A DNA stretch of 64,000 nucleotides from Alphaproteobacteria bacterium (GCA_020632875.1 JACKET010000001.1:938803-1002802); one strand, 5' to 3'; counted from the first letter of the stretch, positions 29,601-37,462 are shown. Notes: a model not told the origin generated them from the letters alone. Translations and numbers: made by a program.

Positions 29601-31121
29601 ACCTTCGACCTCTACGCAGACCTCGACGGCGACGGGTACGGCGCGGGCGCGTCGATCGGAGCGGACTGCGCCGTGGCGCCCGACACCAGCGCGACCGCGG
29701 GCGACTGCGACGATGCCGACGACACCACGTACCCGGGCGCCATCGAGCAGTGCGACTCGGTCGACAACGACTGCGACGGCGTCGTGGACGACGACGTGGC
29801 CACGACGGACTGGTTCACCGACGCGGACGGCGACGGGTACGGCGCTGGTCCGGCCATCCCGGACTGCCTCCAGCCCTCGGGGACGGTGGCCGTTGCCGGG
29901 GACTGCGACGACGCCGACAGCGCCGTGAGCCCCGGGGCTGCGGAGATCTGCGACTTCGAGGACAACGACTGCGACGGGCTCGAAGACGACGACGACCCCG
30001 ACCTCACCGCGCCGGCGGTCTACCCCGACAACGACCTCGACGGCTACGGCGCGTCCGGCGTGGCGGGCTTCCCGGCGTGCACGGTGCCTCCGGGCTACGC
30101 CACGTCGTCCACCGACTGCGACGACCTCGACGCCGACATCCGGCCCAACGCGGTCGAGGCGTGTCCCGACGGCATCGACAACGACTGCGACGGCCTCGTC
30201 GACGCCGACGACCCCAGCTACTCCGAGCAGCCCGTCACCTTCTGGTTCGACCAGGACGGCGATGGCTACGGCACGCCCGCGCTCACGTTCACCGGCTGCT
30301 CGGGCGACGAGCCGCTCGGCTACGTGTCGCCGGCGAACGGCCAGGACTGCGACGACGCGGAGTTCTCGACGAACCCCTTCGCGGCCGAGGTCTGCGACGA
30401 CATCGACAACGACTGCGACGCGCTCGTCGACGAGGGCATCGCGACGATCGACTACTACCCGGATCTCGACGGGGACGGGTTCGGAGACGGCGGCGCCGCG
30501 CCGGAGGCCGCGTGCAGCGCGAACCTGCCTCGCGTGCTGGGCCTCATCCCCGACAGCCAGGACTGCGACGACGGCGACGCGCTCATCAACCCGCTCGCCC
30601 CCGAAGACGACTGCGACGGCATCGACGAGGACTGCGACGGGCTCGTGGACGAGGGCCTCGGTGACGCGGTGTGGCGCGACGCGGACGGCGACGGCTACGG
30701 CGACCCCGGCGACTCGGCCTTCCAGTGCACCATCGAGCCGGGCTGGGTGCTCAACGACGAGGACTGCGACGACACCTCGGCCGAGGTCGCCCCGGACGCT
30801 GCGGAGCTGTGCAACGGCGTCGACGACGACTGCGACCTCGACATCGACGAGGGCGTCGACATCGCCGACCAGACGCTGTTCTGGCCCGACGCGGACGGGG
30901 ACGGCTTCGGGGACGCCGGCTCGCCGCCGCTCGCGGCCTGCACGATGCCCGACGGGTACGTGACCGACAGCACGGACTGTGACGACAGCGACCCCGATCA
31001 GAACGTCGAGTGCGAATCGAAGCGGGGCACGGGCTGCAACTGCGACACGTCCGGCGCGCCTGCTGCGCTGTGGTTGCTGGCGTTCGCCGGGCTGGCGGCG
31101 TTGCGCCGGCGGAGCGCGTAG
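26700..31121 (+). CDS. giant surface protein: beta-helix, about 17 MopE-type repeats, MYXO-CTERM tail
   Basis: This is 1473 residues. After a signal-like N-terminus (MLTFLLSSAFGVE) there is a parallel beta-helix of about 300 residues. It is followed by about 17 units of 50-70 residues. Each unit combines a loop like CDGIDNDCDGxVDEG with a YYPDLDGDGYG loop and GDCDD, so dozens of Asp ligands are presented and the protein very likely binds many calcium ions. The tail GTGCNCD, one hydrophobic helix and RRRSA is a clean MYXO-CTERM signal. It lies nine bp after a related gene but has its own TAnnnT box. The DNA is internally repetitive, so assembly collapse or expansion is possible. Confidence 0.87.
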   Translation: MLTFLLSSAFGVETVCASGCNHTTVQNAIAAASQNEEVHILEPGVYDTNVVNFPANGIHVIGMTAGIRLTNFRIGTVRGGMGLERVSIDCGGNRLADLGGNGDSLILDFVEVTNCSSSSGGIARTTHNGASLTIQNSWVHDVSSTGSGGVVTQDRGTVVLQHNLVCDASATNNGGVVNRTSMAGNLTLRHNIFVGNTAAEGGVLLDAAGSGASVTANTFFSGSAGANRGGALSLPQTNVAVVDNAFAFNAAGDALADVPTGTYTNNGWWSNTAEDVNGGGSRGTAAVTSNPGFPAGAPECDPHTAAPTAAAWTTGSSNGGEIGAFRGGIAIGIGPFAWDDLDGDGRMAIWDCDDNEPLANDLQAELPCDGIDNDCDGFVDEGFTTYYPDLDGDGYGTGAGQGTCPATAFALVGGDCDDGAPAVNPGANEITCNGIDDDCSAGTPDEQDLDNDGDGFCTDCDDGDPDNSSIGTEVCDGADNDCDTVADNGLTFDTWYRDGDGDGYGRIPGPQSACAQPPGWVLVTGDCADNDPAVNPGASELTCNGVDDDCSAATPDGEDLDGDGSNECADCNDSDPDNFPGNVESCDGQDNDCDGLADVAGPGSELDADSDGVRRCENDCDDADPTAYPGAPELCDGVDNDCNGTADAAGGEADSDSDSWRTCDGDCDDADPFAYPGNPEVCDGADNDCMGGVDDGLVFTDYFPDGDSDGYGVAPPVSACSAQAGHALVGGDCNDAAANVNPGEVEICDAIDHDCDGDPSNDVVDRDWYADLDGDGYGDPGAFLATDCAAPPDSAADHSDCDDGDASVHPGATEVCNGVDDDCDTAVDQGLPVSDYYPDVDGDGAGDDSANPVSACGPVAGLVANSDDCDDSAPSIYLGAAEVCDDIDNDCDGTADEGLPQQTSYVDTDGDGYGDDATLVLDCAVAPGLVTVGGDCEPADDAIHPGAAEVCDGIDQDCDGDVDDGLATFDLYADLDGDGYGAGASIGADCAVAPDTSATAGDCDDADDTTYPGAIEQCDSVDNDCDGVVDDDVATTDWFTDADGDGYGAGPAIPDCLQPSGTVAVAGDCDDADSAVSPGAAEICDFEDNDCDGLEDDDDPDLTAPAVYPDNDLDGYGASGVAGFPACTVPPGYATSSTDCDDLDADIRPNAVEACPDGIDNDCDGLVDADDPSYSEQPVTFWFDQDGDGYGTPALTFTGCSGDEPLGYVSPANGQDCDDAEFSTNPFAAEVCDDIDNDCDALVDEGIATIDYYPDLDGDGFGDGGAAPEAACSANLPRVLGLIPDSQDCDDGDALINPLAPEDDCDGIDEDCDGLVDEGLGDAVWRDADGDGYGDPGDSAFQCTIEPGWVLNDEDCDDTSAEVAPDAAELCNGVDDDCDLDIDEGVDIADQTLFWPDADGDGFGDAGSPPLAACTMPDGYVTDSTDCDDSDPDQNVECESKRGTGCNCDTSGAPAALWLLAFAGLAALRRRSA

Positions 31122-31163
31122 CCCCGGTCGAGGGCATCCGGCGCTCGGCGACCGACCCAGAGG

Positions 31164-31499
31164 CTACGGGCAGCCGACCGATGCGAGCAGCATGCGGTCG
31201 GCGCCGTCGATCAGCGTGACCGTGCGGCCCAGCAGCTCGACCTCGACGCGGCCGAAGTCGAGCTGGCGCCCGTTGCGGCGGCCCGAGAGCGGGCGCGGCT
31301 CTTCGCCCGGCCGCGTGATCACGCCGGAGACCGTCGTGCTCGCGGACAGCGACAGCTCGAGCAGGGTGCCGTCGTCGCCGCGGTAGCAGGTGGCCCCCGC
31401 GACCGTGGTGCGGTCGAGGTGCGTGTTCTCGGGCAGGGTGCGGTCGGTGGGGCGCGCCTCGCCGCACTGGCAGGCGAAGAGGGCGAAGAGCGCGATCAT
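31164..31499 (-). CDS. small lipoprotein
   Basis: This is 111 residues with a lipobox-like N-terminus (MIALFALFACQCG, Cys 10 or 12). The mature part is a small beta-rich domain with short strands (TLLELSLSAS, RVEVELLGRTVTLIDG) and two Cys residues. No family is recognised. The ATG overlaps the stop of the upstream MopE-type gene as ATGA, so the two are translationally coupled and probably act in the same envelope process. It is convergent with the giant MYXO-CTERM gene, 42 bp apart. Confidence 0.75.
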   Translation of the reverse strand: MIALFALFACQCGEARPTDRTLPENTHLDRTTVAGATCYRGDDGTLLELSLSASTTVSGVITRPGEEPRPLSGRRNGRQLDFGRVEVELLGRTVTLIDGADRMLLASVGCP

Positions 31500-32467
31500 C
31501 CCGTCTCCCCGGTGTCGCTGGAGGCCGTGTCACCGGGGCTCGCCGTGTCGCCCGTGGGCGCGAGCCCGGTGTCGGCAGCGGGCGCGGTGTCGGAGAGCCC
31601 CGTGTCGCTGGTGTCTGCGGGGAGCCCCGTGTCGTTCACGCCGTCGCCACCGGTGCAGTCGTCGTCGATGCCGTTGCCCGGGATCTCGGGGGCCGCGGGA
31701 TTCACCGCTGCATCGGCATCGTCGCAGTCGGCGCCATTCGCCACGGACCCCTCCGGACGCTCGCCATCGCAGCTGACGAGGTCGATGGGCGCCGACCCGT
31801 CGCCGAACCCGTCTCCGTCCGCGTCGGGCCAGACGCGCAGGAGGAACCCGTCGTCGATCTGCCCGTCGCAGTCGTTGTCGAGCCCGTCGCACAGCTCGGT
31901 GGCGTTCTGGTTCACGCGCGGGTCGCTGTCGTCGCAGTCGCTGCTCTGCTCCCAGCCGTCGCCGTCGTTGTCGATCCAGGCGTTGGTGCAGTAGAACAGC
32001 CGGTCGAAGTCCCACCCGCGGAACGCCGCACACGCGGACTCCGAGCCGATCGGGTCGAGCGCGCTGACGGCGGAGGTGCGGAAGCGCACGATGCCGCTGT
32101 GGTCGTACCAGGGGACCGGCAGGTGGTTGGGGTACGGGTTCACGAACTGGCGCACCCGCCACTCGTAGACCGTGTCGGGCGCGAAGCCCTCCTTCGCGCA
32201 CAGGTGGACCGCGCCGGAGCCCGCGTAGGCGGCCCAGTAGTCGACCTCCTCGCCATCGAGGGTCTGCAGCACCACGGCCTCGCGGAAGTTCGGGCCGGTG
32301 GGGACCGGCTCTTCGCCCCACCACTTCATCAACAGCGGGTGGTTCGGATCCCAGTCCTCGATGACGACGTCCGTGCGGATGCAGGGGGCGCGGAGATCCC
32401 ACTGCTCGCGTGAGGTCGCGAGGGCGGCCGCCGAAGCGAGCACGAGCACGATGGCGCGGCGGGGCAT
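31496..32467 (-). CDS. exported protein with two MopE-type repeats and a Thr/Asp-rich tail
   Basis: This is 323 residues. A signal peptide (MPRRAIVLVLASAAALA) precedes a beta-rich domain (about 20-165) that is not recognised, then two MopE-type calcium loops (CDGLDNDCDG and GNGIDDDCTG) with DGDGFGDG. The last ~45 residues are low-complexity and rich in Asp-Thr-Gly (DTGLPADTSDTG and similar). There is no MYXO-CTERM helix, so it may be secreted or held by its partner. The ATG at 32467 has a TACCAT box five bases upstream and no ribosome site. It is coupled to the small lipoprotein gene and divergent from the next gene across only 21 bp. Confidence 0.82.
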   Translation of the reverse strand: MPRRAIVLVLASAAALATSREQWDLRAPCIRTDVVIEDWDPNHPLLMKWWGEEPVPTGPNFREAVVLQTLDGEEVDYWAAYAGSGAVHLCAKEGFAPDTVYEWRVRQFVNPYPNHLPVPWYDHSGIVRFRTSAVSALDPIGSESACAAFRGWDFDRLFYCTNAWIDNDGDGWEQSSDCDDSDPRVNQNATELCDGLDNDCDGQIDDGFLLRVWPDADGDGFGDGSAPIDLVSCDGERPEGSVANGADCDDADAAVNPAAPEIPGNGIDDDCTGGDGVNDTGLPADTSDTGLSDTAPAADTGLAPTGDTASPGDTASSDTGETG

Positions 32468-32472
32468 GCCCG

Positions 32473-32482
32473 ATGGTACGCT
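32473..32482. promoter_or_regulatory. overlapping divergent -10 boxes (TACCAT minus, TACGCT plus)
   Basis: In the 21-bp gap between 32467 (minus) and 32489 (plus), TACCAT (32473-32478, minus) and TACGCT (32477-32482, plus) share two bases. They stand five and six bases from the respective ATG codons. Both genes lack ribosome sites. The two promoters could not be used at once. Confidence 0.4.
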
Positions 32483-32488
32483 ACCGCC

Positions 32489-33193
32489 ATGCCATTTGCA
32501 TGCCTCTGCGACGGGGCCGACACCGCTGACGTGATCTACTGCTGCGAAGCGCTCGTCGCGTGGGCGGAGGCCCGCTACGACGCGGCCTGGATGGCGGCCG
32601 AGCGCGCGCTGTCGGCGGATCCGGGCCACTCGCCGAGCTGGCTCCTGTACGCGTATGCCCGCTACAAGCGCGGCCATCGCGCCGAGGCCATGCAGATCCT
32701 CGAGGGCCTCGCGAGCGACCCCGACGTGGGCAAGCGCGCCCGGCGGGCCCTCACGCTGAACCACCACCGGCACGACCGCAACCAGGTCCACGTGTCGATG
32801 GGCATCGAAGGCGGCCTCGGGGCGGCCCCGCTGCTCGTGGTCGACGTGCCGCTCACGCGGCGGATCGGCGTGCGGATGGATGCCCGCTACGCGAGCTGGT
32901 TCGCGAACGACCTGTTCGGGCCGGGTGGCGCGCTGGGGCTCACGTGGAACGCGACGGCCGGCGTGTGGCGGTTCCAGCTGGCCGGCAGCGTCAACGGCTT
33001 CGTCGACGACCAGCCGAGCCGCATGCGCGCGGGAGCATCGAGTGGGATGCGCGTGGACGTGCGGTTGTTCCAGGGCGTCGGGCTGGGGACGGAGGTCGGC
33101 CTCGGCGTGCAGGACGGGGAGAACGGCGCGTGGGGATATCCCTACGGGCGCGCCTTCCTCACGGTGTTCGCGCCCGCCCGCAGGTACTACTGA
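32489..33193 (+). CDS. hypothetical protein, TPR-like N-terminus and beta-rich C-terminus
   Basis: This is 234 residues. The first ~90 are helical with TPR-like spacing and several Cys (CLCDG, CC at 19-20). The rest alternates hydrophobic and polar residues as in a beta-barrel or beta-sandwich and ends in ...YGRAFLTVFAPARRYY, with a C-terminal aromatic residue as in outer-membrane barrels. No signal peptide is evident, which argues against export by the usual route. The family is not recognised. The ATG has a TACGCT box six bases upstream. Island C begins about 20 bp after its stop. Confidence 0.65.
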   Translation: MPFACLCDGADTADVIYCCEALVAWAEARYDAAWMAAERALSADPGHSPSWLLYAYARYKRGHRAEAMQILEGLASDPDVGKRARRALTLNHHRHDRNQVHVSMGIEGGLGAAPLLVVDVPLTRRIGVRMDARYASWFANDLFGPGGALGLTWNATAGVWRFQLAGSVNGFVDDQPSRMRAGASSGMRVDVRLFQGVGLGTEVGLGVQDGENGAWGYPYGRAFLTVFAPARRYY

Positions 33194-33212
33194 CCCGATC
33201 GGAAGCCGTCGG

Positions 33213-33279
33213 GCTCCGAGCGTCTCATGGCCTCACGCAGATGACGCAGAAGGACGCAGATGACGCAGAAACGAGGCCC
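33213..33279. repeat. left terminal inverted repeat of island C
   Basis: It starts GCTCCGAGCGTCTC, then has the doubled ACGCAGATGACGCAG motif and ends AAACGAGGCC. It pairs with 34966-35031 and matches the right end of element B near 15212-15268. Confidence 0.75.
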
Positions 33280-33570
33280 CCACTGGATGCGGATCCGCGT
33301 TTTGCGCAGCGTCAACGCCTTGAATCTGTCGACCATTCGGCCTGGGAGCGAAGCAAGTTCACGCGACCAGCCCGAAATGCCGGCCTGCTCTGGTGAGTCC
33401 CGAATCCGGTTCGCAAGAAGGCCCGCTCTGTCGACCCGAACACGGAGACATCCCTCGAGAGCAGCCCGAAACGACCGCCTGCTCTGGTGAATCCCGATTT
33501 CCAATCCGCGCGAAGGCCCTCTCTGGCGAAACAACCATCGAGCCCCGGACCCACGTCGGCCCCATCGAAA

Positions 33571-33749
33571 CCTCCGTGCCCTCCGCCCCTCCGCGTCCTC
33601 CGTGCTGAGAGAACGCGCGCCGGAGCGCCCCGGTCTCCGAACGTCCCGCCGGAGAGCCCGTCCTACCGGGCCGATTCTCAGCACGGAGGATCGGAGGACG
33701 GGAGGGACACGGAGTCGGTCGTCGTCAGGCCGAGCGTCCTTCTTCGGTC
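33571..33749. repeat. long stem-loop module, copy 1 of 3
   Basis: The left arm (33571-33611) and right arm (33675-33714) are near-perfect inverse copies of about 40 bp made of CTCCGTG-like units and CTGAGAG. The ~63-base loop contains its own small inverted repeat (TCTCCG / CGGAGA). A conserved trailing block follows (GTCGTCAGGCCGAGCGTCCT). Transcribed, it would fold into a strong hairpin. Confidence 0.7.
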
Positions 33750-33865
33750 CCCGAAGACGAGGAGTACCAAGGGCCCGATACCGGCGCGCGCGTGCTCTGG
33801 TGAGCTAGACCTTCGAGGCCGTTGCAGGCCCCCGGAACCCCGGACCCACGTCGGCCCTATCGAAA

Positions 33866-34043
33866 CCTCCGTGCCCTCCCTCCCTCCGAGCCCTCCGTGC
33901 TGAGAGAACGCGCGCCGGAACACCCCGATCTCCGAACGTCCCGCCGGAGAGCCCGTCGTTGCGGGCCGATTCTCAGCACGGAGGATCGGAGGACGGGAGG
34001 GACGCGGAGTCGGTCGTCGTCAAGCCGAGCGTCATTCCGTCCC
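33866..34043. repeat. long stem-loop module, copy 2 of 3
   Basis: Same arms (33866-33908 and 33970-34009), loop and trailing block as copy 1, with scattered substitutions. It is preceded by the same GGACCCACGTCGGCCC lead-in that precedes copy 1. Confidence 0.7.
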
Positions 34044-34113
34044 CGAAGGCGAGGTGGGTGGTTCCTCACTCCAGGGCGGCCTCGGAACGCCCGATTGGAG
34101 GCCCGCCCCTCGA

Positions 34114-34290
34114 CCTCCGTGCCCTCCGTCCCTCCGAGCCCTCCGTGCTGAGAGAACGCGCGCCGGAACACCCCGGTCTCCGAACGTCCCGCCGGAGAGC
34201 CCGTCGTTCCGGGCCGATTCTCAGCACGGAGGATCGGAGGACGGGAGGGACGCGGAGTCCGTCATCGTCGGGCCGAGCGTCCTTCGGTCC
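34114..34290. repeat. long stem-loop module, copy 3 of 3
   Basis: Same arms (from 34114 and from 34218 to 34257), loop and trailing block. It lacks the GGACCCACGTCGGCCC lead-in of copies 1 and 2. Confidence 0.7.
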
Positions 34291-34965
34291 CCGAGGACGA
34301 GGGGGACTGGGCCCGGATCCTGGCTCCAAGGCACCAGAGCAGGCCAATGTGGTTCCTCACTCCAGGGCGGCCTCGGAACGCCCGAAGCTCGATCCCTTCC
34401 ACACGGAGGAGGGCGCAGGAACGGATGCGTCGTGCCCCCCTCCTGGACGTTCCGCGCACGAATCAGCGTCTTCTGAACTCCGTGATCGGCGGATGCGGAT
34501 CCGGTGGGGGCCGTCGCGGGTCGAGCGTCCCCGCTTCCCCGGGCACCGTCGTGAAACCGAAGCCGGTGCCAGGGTGAGACCAGGGCCCGGTCCCGACCGT
34601 CGGAAGCTCGCCCCGGGCCGTCCAGATCCAACCAGAGCCGGGTCCAGAGTGACTGCCGCGGAGCAGAGTCCGGCTGAGAGTGACTCCACAGACGCTGCGG
34701 GCGCGCGCTGGCGATCCGCTCGACAGTCGAAGCTCCACAATTCTCTCTGGGGCCCTCGCGACAACGGACCCGACCGGGCGCCCCGGAGGCGTCGTCCCGG
34801 TTCCGCTCACCCGAGCAGCCCGAAACGCCTGCCTGCTCTGGTGAATCCCGACTCCAGTCCGCGGGGAGGCCCTCCCTGTCGACCCGAACATCGAGACGTC
34901 GCCTGGACGCCAAGCGGGGCAACCCACTCGGCGCTCCGGGGACGCGAAGACGCTCGACCCGGGGC

Positions 34966-35031
34966 GGCCTCGTTTCTGCGTCATCTGCGTCCTTCTGCGT
35001 CATCTGCGTGATGCCTGGGGACGCTCGAAGC
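34966..35031. repeat. right terminal inverted repeat of island C
   Basis: Read on the minus strand it begins GCTTCGAGCGTCCCC, has the same doubled motif and ends AAACGAGGCC. It matches the left end of element B (14970-15050), including the neighbouring GGGATCGAGCTTCGA. Confidence 0.75.
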
Positions 35032-35073
35032 TCGATCCCTTCCCCGCGGAGGGGCTGACGCGCTCGCGGCGGC

Positions 35074-35790
35074 TCAGAAGAACCGGCGGACCGCCAGCAC
35101 CGGGCCGCCCGTTCCCGCCCCGAGCGCGGTGAGCCCGACCTGGGCGCCCACGTCCAGCGTGAGCGGCTCGAAGTCGAAGCGGCCGAGCACCCGCCCGGTC
35201 AGCGGGACCGGGTCCACCATCACCTCGAGCTCCGCGACCACCGACGCAGGCCCGGCGATGGGCTGCACCGTCGCGATGCCGAGCTCGGCGACGAAGAACG
35301 GCGACGGGTAGCGGCTCAGCGACTCGAAGGGCCCCGTGCGGAACCCCAACGACGTGCGGAACACCCACGGCCGCTTCGGGACCAGCGCGACCGCGCCGAC
35401 CGCCACGACCTCGCCGGCCCGCACCGTGTCGCGGCGCACCGTCGCCCAGCTCTCCGCCGTGGCGCCGTTCGGTACGTACTGGAAGGCGCCCTCGAAGCCC
35501 AGCGTGTAGATCGTGTCGATCCGTTGCCCGAGGTGGACGTAGCCCCCGAGGCGCAGCTGGCCGAGGCCCCAGCTCGTGCCCTGCGCACCGCCGGTGAGCA
35601 CCAGGGGCGTCTCGGCGGCGATGCTCGCGCGCCGCCCGACGTTCGTGCGGACCGCGACGGTCGTCTGGCTCACCCAGGCCGCGTCGATCGCCGTGGCCTC
35701 GCGGAGCTCCACCGAGCGCACGGGCAGCGCGGGGCCCACGCGAAAGCCGCCGGGCGTGGCGGCGAGCGCCGCTGTCGTCAGCAACCACAT
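35074..35790 (-). CDS. probable outer-membrane beta-barrel protein
   Basis: This is 238 residues with a signal peptide (MWLLTTAALAATPGG) and a mature part made of alternating hydrophobic/polar strands. It ends in Phe-Phe (LAVRRFF), the usual signal for BAM-mediated insertion. About eight to ten strands can be counted. No family name is certain; it resembles small transporter or OmpW-like barrels only in a general way. The ATG at 35790 has TAGCAT six bases upstream and no ribosome site. It is divergent from the next gene across 25 bp. Confidence 0.75.
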   Translation of the reverse strand: MWLLTTAALAATPGGFRVGPALPVRSVELREATAIDAAWVSQTTVAVRTNVGRRASIAAETPLVLTGGAQGTSWGLGQLRLGGYVHLGQRIDTIYTLGFEGAFQYVPNGATAESWATVRRDTVRAGEVVAVGAVALVPKRPWVFRTSLGFRTGPFESLSRYPSPFFVAELGIATVQPIAGPASVVAELEVMVDPVPLTGRVLGRFDFEPLTLDVGAQVGLTALGAGTGGPVLAVRRFF

Positions 35791-35796
35791 GCCGCG

Positions 35797-35806
35797 ATGC
35801 TACATT
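35797..35806. promoter_or_regulatory. overlapping divergent -10 boxes (TAGCAT minus, TACATT plus)
   Basis: In the 25-bp gap 35791-35815, TAGCAT (35797-35802, minus) is six bases from the barrel-gene ATG. TACATT (35801-35806, plus) is nine bases from the ATG at 35816. The boxes share two bases, the same arrangement as at 32473-32482. Confidence 0.4.
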
Positions 35807-35815
35807 GCCCACACG

Positions 35816-36139
35816 ATGCTCGCCTGGCTCGCCATCGCCGCCGTCCACGCGGCCCCGCCCGAAGCCCCCGGCCCTGCGCCCGCCACCGAGGCCGCGCCCA
35901 CCGAGCCGGAGTGGGGTGTTCCCGTGCGTTTCGCGCCCACGAAGCCGGCCCTCGACACGTCGCGCGGCCTGCCGCTGCCGCGCAACACGCGCCTCAACCC
36001 CACGGCCCGCAACGCGGGGCTCGTCGTCGGCATCGGGGCTGCGGTGCTCGCGACCTTCGCGGGGTCCGCGGCGCTCGGCGTGCTGTCGCGCGACCCCCTC
36101 CCGCGGGATCCCGTCAGCCTGCCGGGGGCCCAGTTTTGA
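35816..36139 (+). CDS. small exported protein with a membrane segment
   Basis: This is 107 residues: signal-like N-terminus (MLAWLAIAAVHAAPPEAPG), a Pro/Ala/Glu-rich stretch, then a hydrophobic segment at about 67-87 (AGLVVGIGAAVLATFAGSAAL). No family is recognised. It might be anchored by the second segment. Its stop overlaps the ATG of the rhodanese gene by one base (TGATG), so the two are coupled. Confidence 0.65.
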   Translation: MLAWLAIAAVHAAPPEAPGPAPATEAAPTEPEWGVPVRFAPTKPALDTSRGLPLPRNTRLNPTARNAGLVVGIGAAVLATFAGSAALGVLSRDPLPRDPVSLPGAQF

Positions 36140-36621
36140 TGTGGCTCCTGTCGTGGCTCGGCTGCGCGACGGCCGCCCCTCCCGAGGATCCGGCCGCGCG
36201 GGTCGACCGCATCGAGAAGATGTACGACGACTACCGCAGGCTCGGCTTCGCGAAGGTCCCCGACATCGAGCCCGATCAGCTGTCCACCCTCGAATCGCCC
36301 GTCCTGGTCGACGTCCGCCCGCCCGAGGAGCGCAAGGTCTCCATGATCCCGGGCGCCATCACGAAAGAGGAGTTCGAGGCCGACCCCGAGAAGTACCGGG
36401 GGCACACCATCGTCCCGTACTGCACCATCGGTGCACGCAGCGGGATGTACGGGAAGAAGCTGATGAACGACGGGTGGGAGGTCCGCAACCTCAAGGGCTC
36501 CATCCTGCTGTGGACGTACACCGGTCAGCCGCTCGAGGGGCCGCAGGGGCCGACGCACGAGGTCCACACCTACGGGCGGCGGTGGGCGCTGGTCGCCGAC
36601 GGGTACCACGCCGTCTATTGA
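36139..36621 (+). CDS. exported rhodanese-domain protein
   Basis: This is 160 residues. The N-terminus (MWLLSWLGCATAAPP) is a short lipoprotein- or secretion-type signal. The rhodanese fold is clear: LVDVRPPEE, IPGAI, and the active-site loop YCTIGARS with Cys95 in the CxxGxR pattern. Rhodaneses move sulfur or bind thiols, and exported single-domain ones are usually of unknown substrate. The gene is coupled to the small membrane protein upstream. It is convergent with the LysR gene, with a seven-base overlap of the two 3' ends. Confidence 0.87.
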   Translation: MWLLSWLGCATAAPPEDPAARVDRIEKMYDDYRRLGFAKVPDIEPDQLSTLESPVLVDVRPPEERKVSMIPGAITKEEFEADPEKYRGHTIVPYCTIGARSGMYGKKLMNDGWEVRNLKGSILLWTYTGQPLEGPQGPTHEVHTYGRRWALVADGYHAVY

Positions 36622-37448
36622 GGCAGCGGCGGGGGCCGCGCGTCGTCGCGCCAGAACAGGCGGTACGTGTGGCGGGGCCCATCGACGAGCACCACACGCG
36701 CGCAGCCCGCCACCTCCACCGGGTCGTTCACGGCGGCGATTCCGCAGCCGAGGGCCACGAACCGCCCGGCCACGAGCCAGTCGTCGGCCTCGGCGCCCAC
36801 GGCCCACGCGATGCCGGCGCGCTCGAACAGGGCCTCCATCACCGTGCGGTGCGGTCGACCCCGCGCGGGCAGCACCCACCGGCGGTCGCCCACCTCGGCC
36901 AGCGACACGGTGCCGCGCCCGGCGAGCGGATCGCCCGGCGGCACCAGCAGCACGGTGCCGACCTCGCGCAGCGGGTGCGTCGCGAAGCCCGGGCCGGGGT
37001 CGGTCGCGACGCCCAGCTCGAAGCGCCCCGTTCGCACGCCCTCGATCGCGGTCGGGCCGTCGGCCGTGACGGGCTGCACGCCGTGCGCGCGGATCCAGTC
37101 GCGCAGCTGGTCGGCGAGCCACCACGTCCACGCGCCGCGGCCGGCGGCGAGGCGCACGGTGCGGGGCGTGCGGGAGAGGAAGGCGTCGCGCTCGGCCACC
37201 ACGCGTCGCGCGAGGGCCGCGAGCTCGACGCCCCGCGGCGTGAGGCGCAGGCCGCGCCCGTCGCGCACGTAGAGGGGCCCGCCCGCGGCCTCGGCCAGGC
37301 GCTTCACCTGGCCGTGCACGGCGGGCTGGGTGAGCGCGCACCGGCGCCCCGTCTCGGTGAAGCTCAGCACCTCGGCGAACACCGCGAAGGTCGGCAGGAG
37401 GTCGAGGTCGATACTCACGAGAGTCGATAGCCCATCACGAATCATCAT
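36615..37448 (-). CDS. LysR-family transcriptional regulator
   Basis: This is up to 277 residues. The N-terminal winged helix-turn-helix is typical (LDLLPTFAVFAEVLSFTETG ... LTQPAVHGQVKRLAEAAGGPLYVR ... GLRLTPRG). The remainder is the periplasmic-binding-protein-like effector domain. The start could be ATG 37448, ATG 37445 or GTG 37418. The last gives the usual spacing before the first helix of LysR proteins and leaves more room for the promoter. It is divergent from kptA, and LysR proteins commonly control a divergent neighbour. A short dyad lies in the gap. Confidence 0.88.
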   Translation of the reverse strand: MMIRDGLSTLVSIDLDLLPTFAVFAEVLSFTETGRRCALTQPAVHGQVKRLAEAAGGPLYVRDGRGLRLTPRGVELAALARRVVAERDAFLSRTPRTVRLAAGRGAWTWWLADQLRDWIRAHGVQPVTADGPTAIEGVRTGRFELGVATDPGPGFATHPLREVGTVLLVPPGDPLAGRGTVSLAEVGDRRWVLPARGRPHRTVMEALFERAGIAWAVGAEADDWLVAGRFVALGCGIAAVNDPVEVAGCARVVLVDGPRHTYRLFWRDDARPPPLPQ

Positions 37449-37462
37449 GCGACACGATGATG
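37443..37462. promoter_or_regulatory. candidate LysR operator dyad between lysR and kptA
   Basis: CATCAT and ATGATG are separated by eight bases in the divergent gap. If lysR starts at the upstream ATG codons the dyad overlaps its start; if it starts at GTG 37418 the dyad is properly intergenic. The arms are only six bases long. Confidence 0.3.

Larger units (their letters stand above)
33213..35031. repeat. intergenic repeat island C (1.8-kb composite element with terminal inverted repeats)
   Basis: The whole gap 33194-35073 lacks any supportable gene. Its ends, 33213-33279 and the inverse of 34966-35031, match over about 65 bp. Both contain the doubled ACGCAGATGACGCAGAAG motif and run into AAACGAGGCC. 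The interior holds five copies of the CTGCTCTGGTGA core (33385, 33479, a variant at 33792, an inverted variant at 34331, 34833), three long stem-loop modules and a 36-bp direct repeat (34059-34094 and 34350-34385). It lies between two convergent gene ends. It is element B inverted and enlarged by internal duplications. Confidence 0.82.

Noticed and set aside
25300..31000. Regularly spaced repeats that could be taken for a CRISPR array
   Set aside because: They are degenerate, stay in frame and code for MopE-type calcium loops. There are no uniform spacers and no cas genes.
33200..35060. Short open frames in the repeat islands with recurring peptides such as GTHQSR
   Set aside because: The same DNA repeat is read in different frames in different copies, there are no ribosome sites, and no frame is kept open throughout. 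The similarity is at DNA level.
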